Of a DNA stretch of 6,436 bases, positions 1 through 6,118 are shown in pieces. The DNA lies in assembly GCA_030624785.1 (NCBI GenBank), contig JAUXJK010000122.1:1-6436 (forward strand), given 5' to 3'. Made by a program: the position numbers and the translations under genes. Source of the DNA: Actinomycetes bacterium. Lineage in GTDB: Bacteria > Actinomycetota > Thermoleophilia > Gaiellales > Gaiellaceae. A model generated the notes under the pieces. It saw only the letters and a list, made by a program, of their open reading frames with translations. It was not told the origin of the DNA and made no database searches. The number at the start of each line of letters is the position of its first letter. Position 1 is the first letter of the stretch.

Positions 1-465
1 ATCACACTCAACGTCACGGTCAACGGCGATGCGCGCTCCGTCGAGATCGATCCGCGTCGGCTACTCGTCGACGCGATCCGTGAAGAGCTCGGACTTCCGG
101 GCACGCACGTCGGTTGCCTCACGGGCGATTGCGGCGCATGCACCGTCGAGCAAGACGGACAGATCGTCAAGTCGTGTCTCGCACTGGCGGCCGGCGCCGA
201 GGGATCCGAGATCACAACGATCGAAGGGCTCGCCGAAAGCGACGGCGAGCTTTCGACGCTGCAGCAGGCCTTCTGGGACGAGTACGGCTTCCAGTGCGGC
301 TACTGCCTGCCCGGCATGCTGTTCTCGGCCAAGGATCTGCTTGCCGAGAACTCAAGCCCGAGCGAGGACGAGATCCGCCACGCGATCAACGGCAACCTCT
401 GCCGCTGCACTGGCTACGACACGATCGTGAAGTCGATCGCAGAAGCTGCGGCTAGAACCGCCTAG
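1..465 (+). CDS. [2Fe-2S] small subunit of a xanthine dehydrogenase/CO dehydrogenase-family molybdenum hydroxylase (5' end cut by window)
   Basis: This reading frame is open from the first base, without a start codon, and encodes 154 residues. It ends in a double stop TAGTAG (463-468). Two iron-sulfur motifs are visible. The plant-ferredoxin-like cluster has C39, C44, C47 and C59 (C-x4-C-x2-C-x11-C). The helical C-terminal cluster has C99 and C102 (QCGYC) and C134 and C136 (LCRCTGY). This double [2Fe-2S] arrangement is diagnostic of CoxS/XdhC-like small subunits, which pass electrons from the Mo-pterin site of a large subunit to FAD. Family members are usually about 150-170 residues and begin with a short strand like the ITLNVTVNG seen here, so probably only a few residues are missing. 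The protein is cytoplasmic, with no signal peptide. The partner Mo large subunit is not in the window; it may lie upstream (inference). The next gene follows after 14 bases, so they are probably co-transcribed. The family is certain; the substrate is unknown. Confidence 0.93.
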   Translation: MTLNVTVNGDARSVEIDPRRLLVDAIREELGLPGTHVGCLTGDCGACTVEQDGQIVKSCLALAAGAEGSEITTIEGLAESDGELSTLQQAFWDEYGFQCGYCLPGMLFSAKDLLAENSSPSEDEIRHAINGNLCRCTGYDTIVKSIAEAAARTA

Positions 466-466
466 T

Positions 467-473
467 AGAGAGG
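467..473 (+). promoter_or_regulatory. Ribosome binding site of the FAD oxidoreductase gene
   Basis: AGAGAGG lies six bases before the ATG at 480 and overlaps the second of the two tandem stop codons of the preceding gene. It supports the ATG at 480 as the start and suggests coupled translation with the iron-sulfur subunit. Confidence 0.6.
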
Positions 474-479
474 CAGACC

Positions 480-1952
480 ATGAGCTCGACTGAGACCGTT
501 CTCGGTGCCGTTACCGACATCGTCGGGAACGAGCATGTGATCGCCGACGAGGCAGGACGCAACTTCTACTCTGCCGACATCAGCTTCGAGGCCTACGAGC
601 CGGCGGCGCTCGTTGCGCAGCCGGGATCGACCGAGGAGCTTGCCGCGATCGTCGAGCGCGCCAACCGCGATGGGTTCGCCGTGCTGGCGCGCGGTGGCGG
701 CATGTCCTACACGCAGGGCTACACGCCGTCCAGAGATCGAACGGTTCTGATCGACATGCGTCGCATGAACAAGATCCGCGAGATCAACACCGAAGATATG
801 TACGTGATCGCCGAGGCCGGCTGCACATGGGAACAGCTGTACGAAACCCTCGGCCAGAGTGGCCTACGAACGCCGTACTACGGGCCGTTGTCGGGCAAGT
901 TCGCGACGGTGGGTGGCGCAATTTCACAGAACAGCGTCTTCTGGGGTGGCGGCTCATACGCAACGGTCGCAGATTCCGTTGTCGGCCTCGAGGTCGTCCT
1001 CGGTGGTGGCCGCGTGCTGCACACGGGTTCGTGGGCGCGTAACGGCTGCAACCCGTTCTTGCGACACAACGGCCCCGACCTGACTGGCATCTTCACCGGC
1101 GATACCGGCGCCTACGGTCTCAAGGCAGCTGCGGCGATCAAGCTCATCAAAGCGCCCGAATTCTCTCTCGGTGCCTCGTTCTCGGTGCCGGACTTTGCAG
1201 CGTCGACCGCAGCTCTGGCTGAGTTGGCGAAGTACGGGGTTGCCTCGGAGGCCTACGGGCTCGATCCGTTCTATGCCGATGTCATGGTCCGCTCCGGTCT
1301 TGAGTTTCTCGCCGATCATCCGTGGTCGATCCACTTCGGTGTGGACTCGGTCGACGAGTCAATTGCGCAGGCCGGGCTCGATCTTCTCAAGGGCGTCGCG
1401 GGGCGCTACGGCGAGGAGATCGACAACACGACGGTCAATGTGTTCAAGTCGAACCCGTTCGGCGCGGTGCAGTCGGTTCTGCTCGGTCCCGAAGGAGAGC
1501 TGTGGCTCCCCGTTCACGCGTTTCTCCCGTTCTCTCGTGCTCAGGAGGCAGCGGCTGCGATCGAAGGGTGGTTCGAGGAGATCGCACCGCGTCTCGAGCA
1601 GCACAACATCAAGACATCATTGTTGACGGCCGCTGCGGGCAAGGACTTCCTATTCGAACCGAGCTTCTACTGGTTCGACGAGCTTGGTGACTTCCGGCTA
1701 GAAAAGATCGCGCCCGAGGCCGCCGAGGAATGGAAGTCGATTCCAGCCGATCCTGAAACACGCTCGGTCGTCCTCGACCTGCGGCGCCAAATGGCGAAGC
1801 GTTTCGACGACCTAGGCTGCTGCCATATTCAGGTCGGCAAGTACTATGAGTACGCGCCCCTGATGGAAGACGAGACCTGGAAGCTCACGCAAGGAATCAA
1901 GCAGCTCGTCGATCCTGACGGGCTCGTCAACCCGGGTTCGCTCGGGCTCTAG
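480..1952 (+). CDS. FAD-binding oxidoreductase, VAO/PCMH flavoprotein family
   Basis: The gene encodes a 490-residue soluble flavoprotein. The N-terminal half is a PCMH-type FAD-binding domain (about residues 40-225): the pyrophosphate-binding loop RGGG with SYTQG at 71-80, GGAISQNS at 145-152, and the TGDTGAYGLK segment near 207-215. The C-terminal half is a substrate-cap domain ending in DPDGLVNPG (478-486), the characteristic tail of FAD-linked oxidases such as GlcD, vanillyl-alcohol oxidase and the 4-cresol dehydrogenase flavoprotein. An aromatic-rich stretch, FEPSFYWFD (392-400), lies in the cap and may line the active site; Y397 is a candidate for flavin or substrate contact, but this is inference. 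There is no signal peptide or membrane segment. ATG 480 is supported by AGAGAGG. The gene sits 14 bases after the [2Fe-2S] subunit and 48 before the isomerase-like gene. It could be an independent oxidase or dehydrogenase of phenolic, alcohol or hydroxy-acid substrates, or an unusual flavin partner of the iron-sulfur subunit. Family confidence is high, substrate unknown. Confidence 0.9.
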   Translation: MSSTETVLGAVTDIVGNEHVIADEAGRNFYSADISFEAYEPAALVAQPGSTEELAAIVERANRDGFAVLARGGGMSYTQGYTPSRDRTVLIDMRRMNKIREINTEDMYVIAEAGCTWEQLYETLGQSGLRTPYYGPLSGKFATVGGAISQNSVFWGGGSYATVADSVVGLEVVLGGGRVLHTGSWARNGCNPFLRHNGPDLTGIFTGDTGAYGLKAAAAIKLIKAPEFSLGASFSVPDFAASTAALAELAKYGVASEAYGLDPFYADVMVRSGLEFLADHPWSIHFGVDSVDESIAQAGLDLLKGVAGRYGEEIDNTTVNVFKSNPFGAVQSVLLGPEGELWLPVHAFLPFSRAQEAAAAIEGWFEEIAPRLEQHNIKTSLLTAAAGKDFLFEPSFYWFDELGDFRLEKIAPEAAEEWKSIPADPETRSVVLDLRRQMAKRFDDLGCCHIQVGKYYEYAPLMEDETWKLTQGIKQLVDPDGLVNPGSLGL

Positions 1953-1954
1953 CC

Positions 1955-1976
1955 TGCCGGCGGTTCAAGCCGGGCA
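1955..1976 (+). other. Small intergenic hairpin
   Basis: TGCCGGC (1955-1961) can pair with GCCGGGCA (1969-1976) through seven base pairs with one bulged G, leaving a seven-base loop. It lies directly after the stop of the flavoprotein gene and 12 bases before the ribosome binding site of the next gene. No T-run follows, so it is not a standard terminator. It could trim or stabilise the mRNA 3' end, or be chance in GC-rich DNA. Confidence 0.3.
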
Positions 1977-1988
1977 ACGATCGCTACC

Positions 1989-1995
1989 AGGGAGG
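1989..1995 (+). promoter_or_regulatory. Ribosome binding site that fixes the GTG start of the isomerase-like gene
   Basis: AGGGAGG is a near-perfect Shine-Dalgarno sequence five bases before the GTG at 2001. It is the reason to accept GTG rather than a downstream start. The protein beginning there (MHFLLHAKI) also has the hydrophobic first strand expected of the family. Confidence 0.75.
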
Positions 1996-2000
1996 TTACT

Positions 2001-2312
2001 GTGCATTTCCTGCTCCACGCAAAGATCAAGAAGCCGCGCGATGTCTCGAACAAGGAGTTCTACGCCGTCTGGCAACGTGAGAGCGTCGCCGGTCGCGAGC
2101 TCGCGAAGCAGGGAGTGCCGATCTTCAAGGTCGCCGGCAAGTACGAGGTCGTGTTGCTCATTGAAGTCGACTCCGAGTCGGAGCTCGATGAGGCCATCCA
2201 CTCGCTGCCCATCTGGCAGGAAGGCTTCCAGGACATGGTCGAGATTGATGCGACGCTGTTGCGGCCCTATGCCGAGTGGGGCGAACAGCTCGACAAGTTG
2301 GCGGGCGTCTAG
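2001..2312 (+). CDS. Muconolactone delta-isomerase-like protein
   Basis: A 103-residue protein that resembles muconolactone isomerase (the CatC family, usually about 92-96 residues), a small ferredoxin-like alpha/beta-barrel enzyme that forms oligomers. Visible family features are a first strand MHFLLHAKI, a helix with charged residues around ESVAGRELAKQG (27-38), a second strand KVAGKYEVVLLIEV (43-56), a helix DEAIHSLPIW (63-72) and the segment MVEIDATLLRP (79-89), matching the 'LPLF...M.IEV..L..HP' pattern of CatC. CatC converts muconolactone to 3-oxoadipate enol-lactone in the beta-ketoadipate pathway. No catA or catB gene is nearby, so the natural substrate may be another lactone or enol, and no family catalytic residue can be assigned from sequence alone. 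It begins with GTG behind a strong AGGGAGG. Its TAG stop overlaps the stop of the convergent molybdopterin gene inside the palindrome CTAG. It is probably the last gene of the rightward operon. Confidence 0.8.
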   Translation: MHFLLHAKIKKPRDVSNKEFYAVWQRESVAGRELAKQGVPIFKVAGKYEVVLLIEVDSESELDEAIHSLPIWQEGFQDMVEIDATLLRPYAEWGEQLDKLAGV

Positions 2313-4228
2313 AGGGCTTCGAGCGAGACGTAGTTGGTGTGGAAGGTCGAGTTCCCACCCATATCGGCTTGTGCGTCTGAAGTAGTCGCGTTGGCGTTCT
2401 CGCCCCATCTCACCATCTGACTCGCCACGACACCAGGTCGGGTGTCGGTAGACACGCGGGCGACGAGCTCGACCGAGCCGCGCTCATTCCAAACCCGCAC
2501 GTGGGCTCCGTTCACGATGTCGCAGGCAGCGGCGTCGGTGGGGTGGACGGTAAGCCACGGCGTCTCGAGCGCCGACCGCTTCCGCTCAAGGTTGAACACC
2601 TGGCTTCCTTGCAGGTGCTTGCTCTTCGGTGTGAGGAAACGCAAGCCATGCTCGGATCGAGGCGCAGGCGTCCACGCCGGTGTAAACAGCTCGAGCTTGC
2701 CGCTGGGTGTCGGAAAGACGCCGTCGTCAAACGTCGTTCGTGTCGCGTCGCCGATGCGCACTGGACCCTCGCACAGCGCGTCGTAGTCGAGGCCGGTGCC
2801 TCCCAGCGCATCGGCGATCACGTCCTCCTCCGAATCCGAGAAACACGCGTCGGTGAAGCCCATCGCGCGGGCGAGATCGCGAAATGCGCCGTAGTTCGAA
2901 CGCGACTCGCCCACTGGGGCGATCGCTGGATTGTTGATCTGGGCGAAATCGTGCCAGTAGGACCGGTGCAGGTCGGTGCTCTCCGCGTATGAGCAGGCCG
3001 GCAGCACGACGTTGGCTCGTTGCGCCGTATCGGTCAGGAACATGTCGTGAACGACGACGAACAGGTCATCGCGCTCGAGGCCCTTGTGTACGAGAGTCTG
3101 GCGCGGCGATGTCGCGGCCGGGTTCGAGTTGTAGACGTAGAGAGCCTTGATGGCGTCGGTCTCGGTCAGGTCACGTCCGAGCTCGACCATGTTGTGCATG
3201 GTCGGGGCATCGTCGCGTAGCTCACCGTGTGAGATGTCGTTCCATTCCCACTCGAAGTTCGCGTACAGCATCCCGCCGCCAGGCGTCCCGACCTGGCCCG
3301 TCAGCGCCGCGAGCATGGCGATCGTGGCGATCATCTCGCCACCGTTCGTATTGCGTTGAAGGCCAACACCGAGGTGGATGAGCCCTGGACGGTGTGAGTT
3401 GTAGAGCCTGGCCAGCTCTTGGATCTGGTTGGCCGGAACGTCTGTGATGGCGCAGATCTCCTCCAGAGAGAACGCAAGGACGGCTTCACGAAGCGCGTCG
3501 TACCCGACCGTGTGAGCGTCGATGAACGCGTAATCGACCCAGTCGTTCTCGATCAGGATGCGCATGACGCCCATTGCGAGTGCCGAGTCGGTTCCTGGAC
3601 GCGGCGCGATGTGAAGGTCGGCGCTTGTGGCCGTCTCGGAGCGCAGCGGGTCAATGACCACTGTCGGCTGCACGTCCTTCAGCATCACGTATCCGTGCAC
3701 GTTCGTAGCCTTGGGGTTCTTGCCCCACGCGATGTAGAGACCCGTCTTGTCGAGGTGCTCGGGTTCCGTCCCCCGGATCCGGCCAAATGTCCGGATCACG
3801 GCCTCTGCGCCGGCCATCGCGCAGATCTCCATACCCACACGCGCGGTGCCGATGCGGTTCCAGAGGCGGTCGGCGTAGCGTGTGGCTACGACTCCCATGT
3901 GAGCGAGATAGTGGTACGGAAGTATCGCCTGGCCGCCATGTTTGGTGCGGATCTCGCCGAACCTCTCCGCGACCAGGGCAATCGCTTCCTCCCAGCTCGT
4001 TTCGCGAAACGCGTCAGTTTTCGAGTCGCGTACGAGCGGGTGCAGGACTCGATCGGGGTGATGGACAAGCTCCTCGTAGTGCTGGAATCTGCCGCACAGC
4101 CAGCCGTCCGTGATCGGATGGTCGGGGTCTCCCACGACTTTCACGACCCGGCCGTTCTCGACCGTGGTGAGCATCCCACACGTATCGGGACAGTCCTTTG
4201 GACAAACGGACTTGACGATCGTTGCCAT
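2309..4228 (-). CDS. Molybdopterin (bis-MGD) oxidoreductase with N-terminal 4Fe-4S site, DMSO reductase family
   Basis: A 639-residue protein of the complex iron-sulfur molybdoenzyme superfamily. The N-terminal 4Fe-4S motif is C9-x3-C13-x3-C17-x27-C45, followed by the typical HHPDRVLHPL (56-65). IAWGKNP (166-172) and YVYNSNPAATSP (364-375) are cofactor-binding segments. TDTAQRANVVLPACSYAEST (399-418) is the strongly conserved pterin-domain signature. The C-terminal molydopterin-binding domain spans about 540-639 (PWLTVHPTDAAACDIVNG, 557-574). C136, in EICAMAGAEA, lies where this superfamily places its molybdenum ligand and is a candidate for it (inference). No twin-arginine signal precedes C9, so the enzyme is probably cytoplasmic. 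The start ATG has GAGGAGG seven bases upstream. No electron-transfer (4x4Fe-4S) or membrane-anchor subunit gene lies beside it in the window. It is the last gene of the leftward run, 47 bases after the transporter gene. Possible roles are formate-dehydrogenase-like oxidation, or reduction or transhydroxylation of an organic substrate; the sequence does not decide. Confidence 0.92.
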   Translation of the reverse strand: MATIVKSVCPKDCPDTCGMLTTVENGRVVKVVGDPDHPITDGWLCGRFQHYEELVHHPDRVLHPLVRDSKTDAFRETSWEEAIALVAERFGEIRTKHGGQAILPYHYLAHMGVVATRYADRLWNRIGTARVGMEICAMAGAEAVIRTFGRIRGTEPEHLDKTGLYIAWGKNPKATNVHGYVMLKDVQPTVVIDPLRSETATSADLHIAPRPGTDSALAMGVMRILIENDWVDYAFIDAHTVGYDALREAVLAFSLEEICAITDVPANQIQELARLYNSHRPGLIHLGVGLQRNTNGGEMIATIAMLAALTGQVGTPGGGMLYANFEWEWNDISHGELRDDAPTMHNMVELGRDLTETDAIKALYVYNSNPAATSPRQTLVHKGLERDDLFVVVHDMFLTDTAQRANVVLPACSYAESTDLHRSYWHDFAQINNPAIAPVGESRSNYGAFRDLARAMGFTDACFSDSEEDVIADALGGTGLDYDALCEGPVRIGDATRTTFDDGVFPTPSGKLELFTPAWTPAPRSEHGLRFLTPKSKHLQGSQVFNLERKRSALETPWLTVHPTDAAACDIVNGAHVRVWNERGSVELVARVSTDTRPGVVASQMVRWGENANATTSDAQADMGGNSTFHTNYVSLEAL

Positions 4229-4235
4229 GCGACTT

Positions 4236-4241
4236 CCTCCT
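4236..4241 (-). promoter_or_regulatory. Ribosome binding site of the molybdopterin oxidoreductase gene
   Basis: On the minus strand AGGAGG (inside GCGAGGAGGAAG) stands seven bases before the ATG at 4228. It is one of the strongest ribosome binding sites in the window and makes this start secure. Confidence 0.75.
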
Positions 4242-4275
4242 CGCGGTGGCCGAGGCCTTCAGGCTACGCGTCTTG

Positions 4276-5103
4276 TCACTGTGTTGCTGCCACCAGGGCC
4301 GCGCCCGAAACGATGAGGACCGCAGCGAGCACCAGCCGTCTGGTTATGGCCTCCGACGAGCGGAGGAAGATGATCGACAGCAACACGGTCCAGAGCGCGT
4401 ACGTTCCGATGATCGGTGAGACGACGGTGACCTCGCCGCGCGCGAATGATTCGAGCAGCGTGACGTAGGCGAGCCCGAAGGTCACGCTGACGAAGAGAAA
4501 CGGCCGAACTGATCCTACGATCTGTGCAAACAGCCCCTGGCCGCGTCTCGTAACCAGCAGATAGAAGAAGATTGAGATCGTCCCGCCTGCCAATGCGGTG
4601 GCTGCGCCCGATATTGCTGGGATCTCGAGGTCGGTTGTGAGCCAGCGTGAGAGGTTGTCGCGACCCGCGAAAAGGATGATGCTCGATAGCGCCCAGGCAA
4701 GCCCAACGGGGCGATAGTCGGGCGGCTTCGTAGGGTCGTGTGCGAGTAGGACGGCGCCACCGACCACGAGGAGCGTTCCCACGAAGAGCGCCGTACGCAC
4801 GGGTTCGTCGAGGAAGATCACGGCACCGATCGAGGACGCGAGTGGCAACGCCCCGTAGATCACCATCGTGCGAGATGCTCCGATGTCCCGAAGCGCGAAC
4901 AGGAACATCACCTGAGTGACGCCGGGCGCGATGGCGCCCAGCGCGAGGAACGGCCACACGTCGCTCCATTCCAGGCCGCCGAGTTGGCCAGCTGCGAGGG
5001 CGGCGAGGAAGGCCACGGCGAAGCCGATGAGCAGGTTCTGGAAGGCGCCCAACTCGGCGTCGGGAACGCGGGCGAGGCTGAACCGCATGCCAACGGCCAG
5101 CAC
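4276..5103 (-). CDS. EamA/DMT-superfamily membrane transporter
   Basis: A very hydrophobic protein of 275 residues from the GTG at 5103, with two homologous EamA halves (about residues 1-122 and 131-275), each predicted to hold about five membrane helices. Family marks are the helix-linker FLDEPVRTALFVGTLLVVGG (97-116) at the end of repeat one, and EVTVVSPIIGTYALWTVLLS (224-243) then LRSSEAITRRL (247-257) in repeat two. Such proteins are drug/metabolite transporters of the inner membrane, often exporters of amino acids, metabolites or aromatic acids. The start is uncertain. Without an upstream extension the first helix is cut (MLAVGMRFSLARV). The frame remains open back to 5185, and the residues encoded there (ADAILLSLATGFLFG) look like the missing part of helix one. 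No ATG, GTG or TTG occurs in that stretch, only ATA at 5149-5151, ATC at 5137-5139 and CTG codons. It lies 37 bases or more after the hydrolase gene and 47 before the molybdopterin gene, so it is probably in the same operon. A transport role for the pathway substrate or product is inference. Confidence 0.85.
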   Translation of the reverse strand: MLAVGMRFSLARVPDAELGAFQNLLIGFAVAFLAALAAGQLGGLEWSDVWPFLALGAIAPGVTQVMFLFALRDIGASRTMVIYGALPLASSIGAVIFLDEPVRTALFVGTLLVVGGAVLLAHDPTKPPDYRPVGLAWALSSIILFAGRDNLSRWLTTDLEIPAISGAATALAGGTISIFFYLLVTRRGQGLFAQIVGSVRPFLFVSVTFGLAYVTLLESFARGEVTVVSPIIGTYALWTVLLSIIFLRSSEAITRRLVLAAVLIVSGAALVAATQ

Positions 5104-5180
5104 TCCGAATAGGAATCCCGTAGCCAGTGAGAGCAGGATGGCGTCGGCTATGGCAAGGCATCTTTCTCTTGATGAGCCAC

Positions 5181-5197
5181 GTCAGCGCCTAGCTGAC
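5181..5197 (-). other. Short hairpin around the stop codon of the hydrolase gene
   Basis: GTCAGC (5181-5186) and GCTGAC (5192-5197) are perfect inverted repeats with a five-base loop that contains the TAG stop of the hydrolase. There is no T-run after it in the direction of transcription, so it is a weak or intraoperonic element at best. Confidence 0.3.
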
Positions 5198-6118
5198 CGG
5201 GATGGCGTCACGAAACAACTCGAGAGCGGCGGTGAGGCACTCCGACTGGTGGGGTTCCTTGTAGACGTCGTAGGCGTCGCAATCGATCAGGGTCAGACTC
5301 TTTGGCTCTCGCGCCAGCTTGTACGCATCCTGGATGTGTTCGAGTAGGTGGATCACGTCGCGACCGGACGTCGTGACGACGCGAAGTGGCCGTGGAGCGA
5401 TCTGGTGGATGACGCTCTCGGGATTAAACTCGATCACCTTTTCGACTGATTCGAGCGTGATCTCGCTCGCACCAACGAGGAGCGGCTCGCCGGTCTGTTC
5501 TGCGAACTGTTCGAAGAACTCGACGGTGGAATCATCGATCGGGATAACGCCGTCCTCGCCGCCGCGCGAGGTCGGGGCGATGGACGGGCTCGAAGCACCC
5601 GCGAAGCGGCTGACCCGATCGCGCTCGAGCCGCACGAGCAGATCGTCCCATTGGGCGCTGGTGAGAATCTCCTGCATCCAGCGTCGGCCGTTGACGACCG
5701 GGACCTCAGCCACGACTGCCTTGACGCGGCGATCGACCGCGGCTGTCCAGATGACGATGGCACCCCCGAAGCTGGCGCCCCAGATTCCGATCGCGTCGGC
5801 GTCGACGTCCGGGCGCGTCTGCAGGTAGCTGACGGCGTTGCGGAAGTCCTCGACCTGTCGGAGGGGAAACAACTGACGGGGTGGTTCGCCCGCGCTGGCA
5901 CCGATGTTTCGGTTGTCTTTCGAATGGGTGACATTGCCCGCGCGACTGAAGAACTCGCCGACTGCCAGGAGCGACTCTTTCAGTACGCCGAAGCCGTGGC
6001 CTACAACGATCGCGGGCCGTCGTTGGTCGGCTGCGAGCCCGGCCGGCGCCCACAGATCACCTGCGACTTCGGTGCCATCGCTCAGAAACGTGATCTGCTG
6101 GTGGGGGAGAGAGCTCAT
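5189..6118 (-). CDS. Alpha/beta hydrolase (dienelactone hydrolase/peptidase S9-like fold)
   Basis: The gene encodes 309 residues from the ATG at 6118. The N-terminal strand hairpin QITFLSDGTEVAGDLWAPAG (8-27) is followed by the oxyanion-hole motif GHGFG (40-44). The NRNIGASAGEP segment (69-79) is next, then the nucleophile elbow GIWGASFGG (111-119) with Ser116. D254 (SGRDV) is a plausible catalytic acid. At the expected histidine position near 282 the sequence reads DAYDVY, with Ala in place of the His normally seen in a GHYDVY-like motif. H290 lies eight residues later and could substitute. N62-K67, where a buried strand is expected, is polar (NVTHSK). A longer frame reaches back to a GTG at 6256, but its extra 46 residues are charged and family-unlike and overlap the ligase. 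ATG 6118 has GAGG five bases upstream and begins right at the family's domain edge. It sits after a 33-codon ORF with an ATGA overlap. It probably hydrolyses an ester or lactone intermediate (inference), if active. Confidence 0.85.
   Translation of the reverse strand: MSSLPHQQITFLSDGTEVAGDLWAPAGLAADQRRPAIVVGHGFGVLKESLLAVGEFFSRAGNVTHSKDNRNIGASAGEPPRQLFPLRQVEDFRNAVSYLQTRPDVDADAIGIWGASFGGAIVIWTAAVDRRVKAVVAEVPVVNGRRWMQEILTSAQWDDLLVRLERDRVSRFAGASSPSIAPTSRGGEDGVIPIDDSTVEFFEQFAEQTGEPLLVGASEITLESVEKVIEFNPESVIHQIAPRPLRVVTTSGRDVIHLLEHIQDAYKLAREPKSLTLIDCDAYDVYKEPHQSECLTAALELFRDAIPVS

Noticed and set aside
2309..2345. Search for a bidirectional terminator at the convergent junction
   Set aside because: No stem-loop followed by T-rich sequence could be found on either strand within this region.
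1965..2408. 147-codon minus-strand frame over the isomerase-like gene
   Set aside because: It is antisense to the better-supported isomerase frame with its strong ribosome binding site, and it runs on into the molybdopterin gene in another frame. No family is recognised.
3419..4468. Long open frame (349 codons) on the plus strand opposite the molybdopterin gene
   Set aside because: It lies antisense to a gene with clear family motifs, its protein is rich in Arg/Val/Asp with no recognisable domain, and it also runs through the gap and into the transporter gene. It is a shadow frame typical of GC-rich coding DNA.
4259..5161. 300-codon minus-strand frame starting at an ATG near the expected transporter start
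   Set aside because: It overlaps the transporter gene in another frame and encodes an Arg/Pro-rich, family-less protein, while the EamA frame gives coherent membrane helices.
5181..5197. Inverted repeat as a terminator after the hydrolase
   Set aside because: The stem is only six base pairs and no T-run follows on the minus strand. The transporter follows closely in the same direction, so termination here is unlikely.
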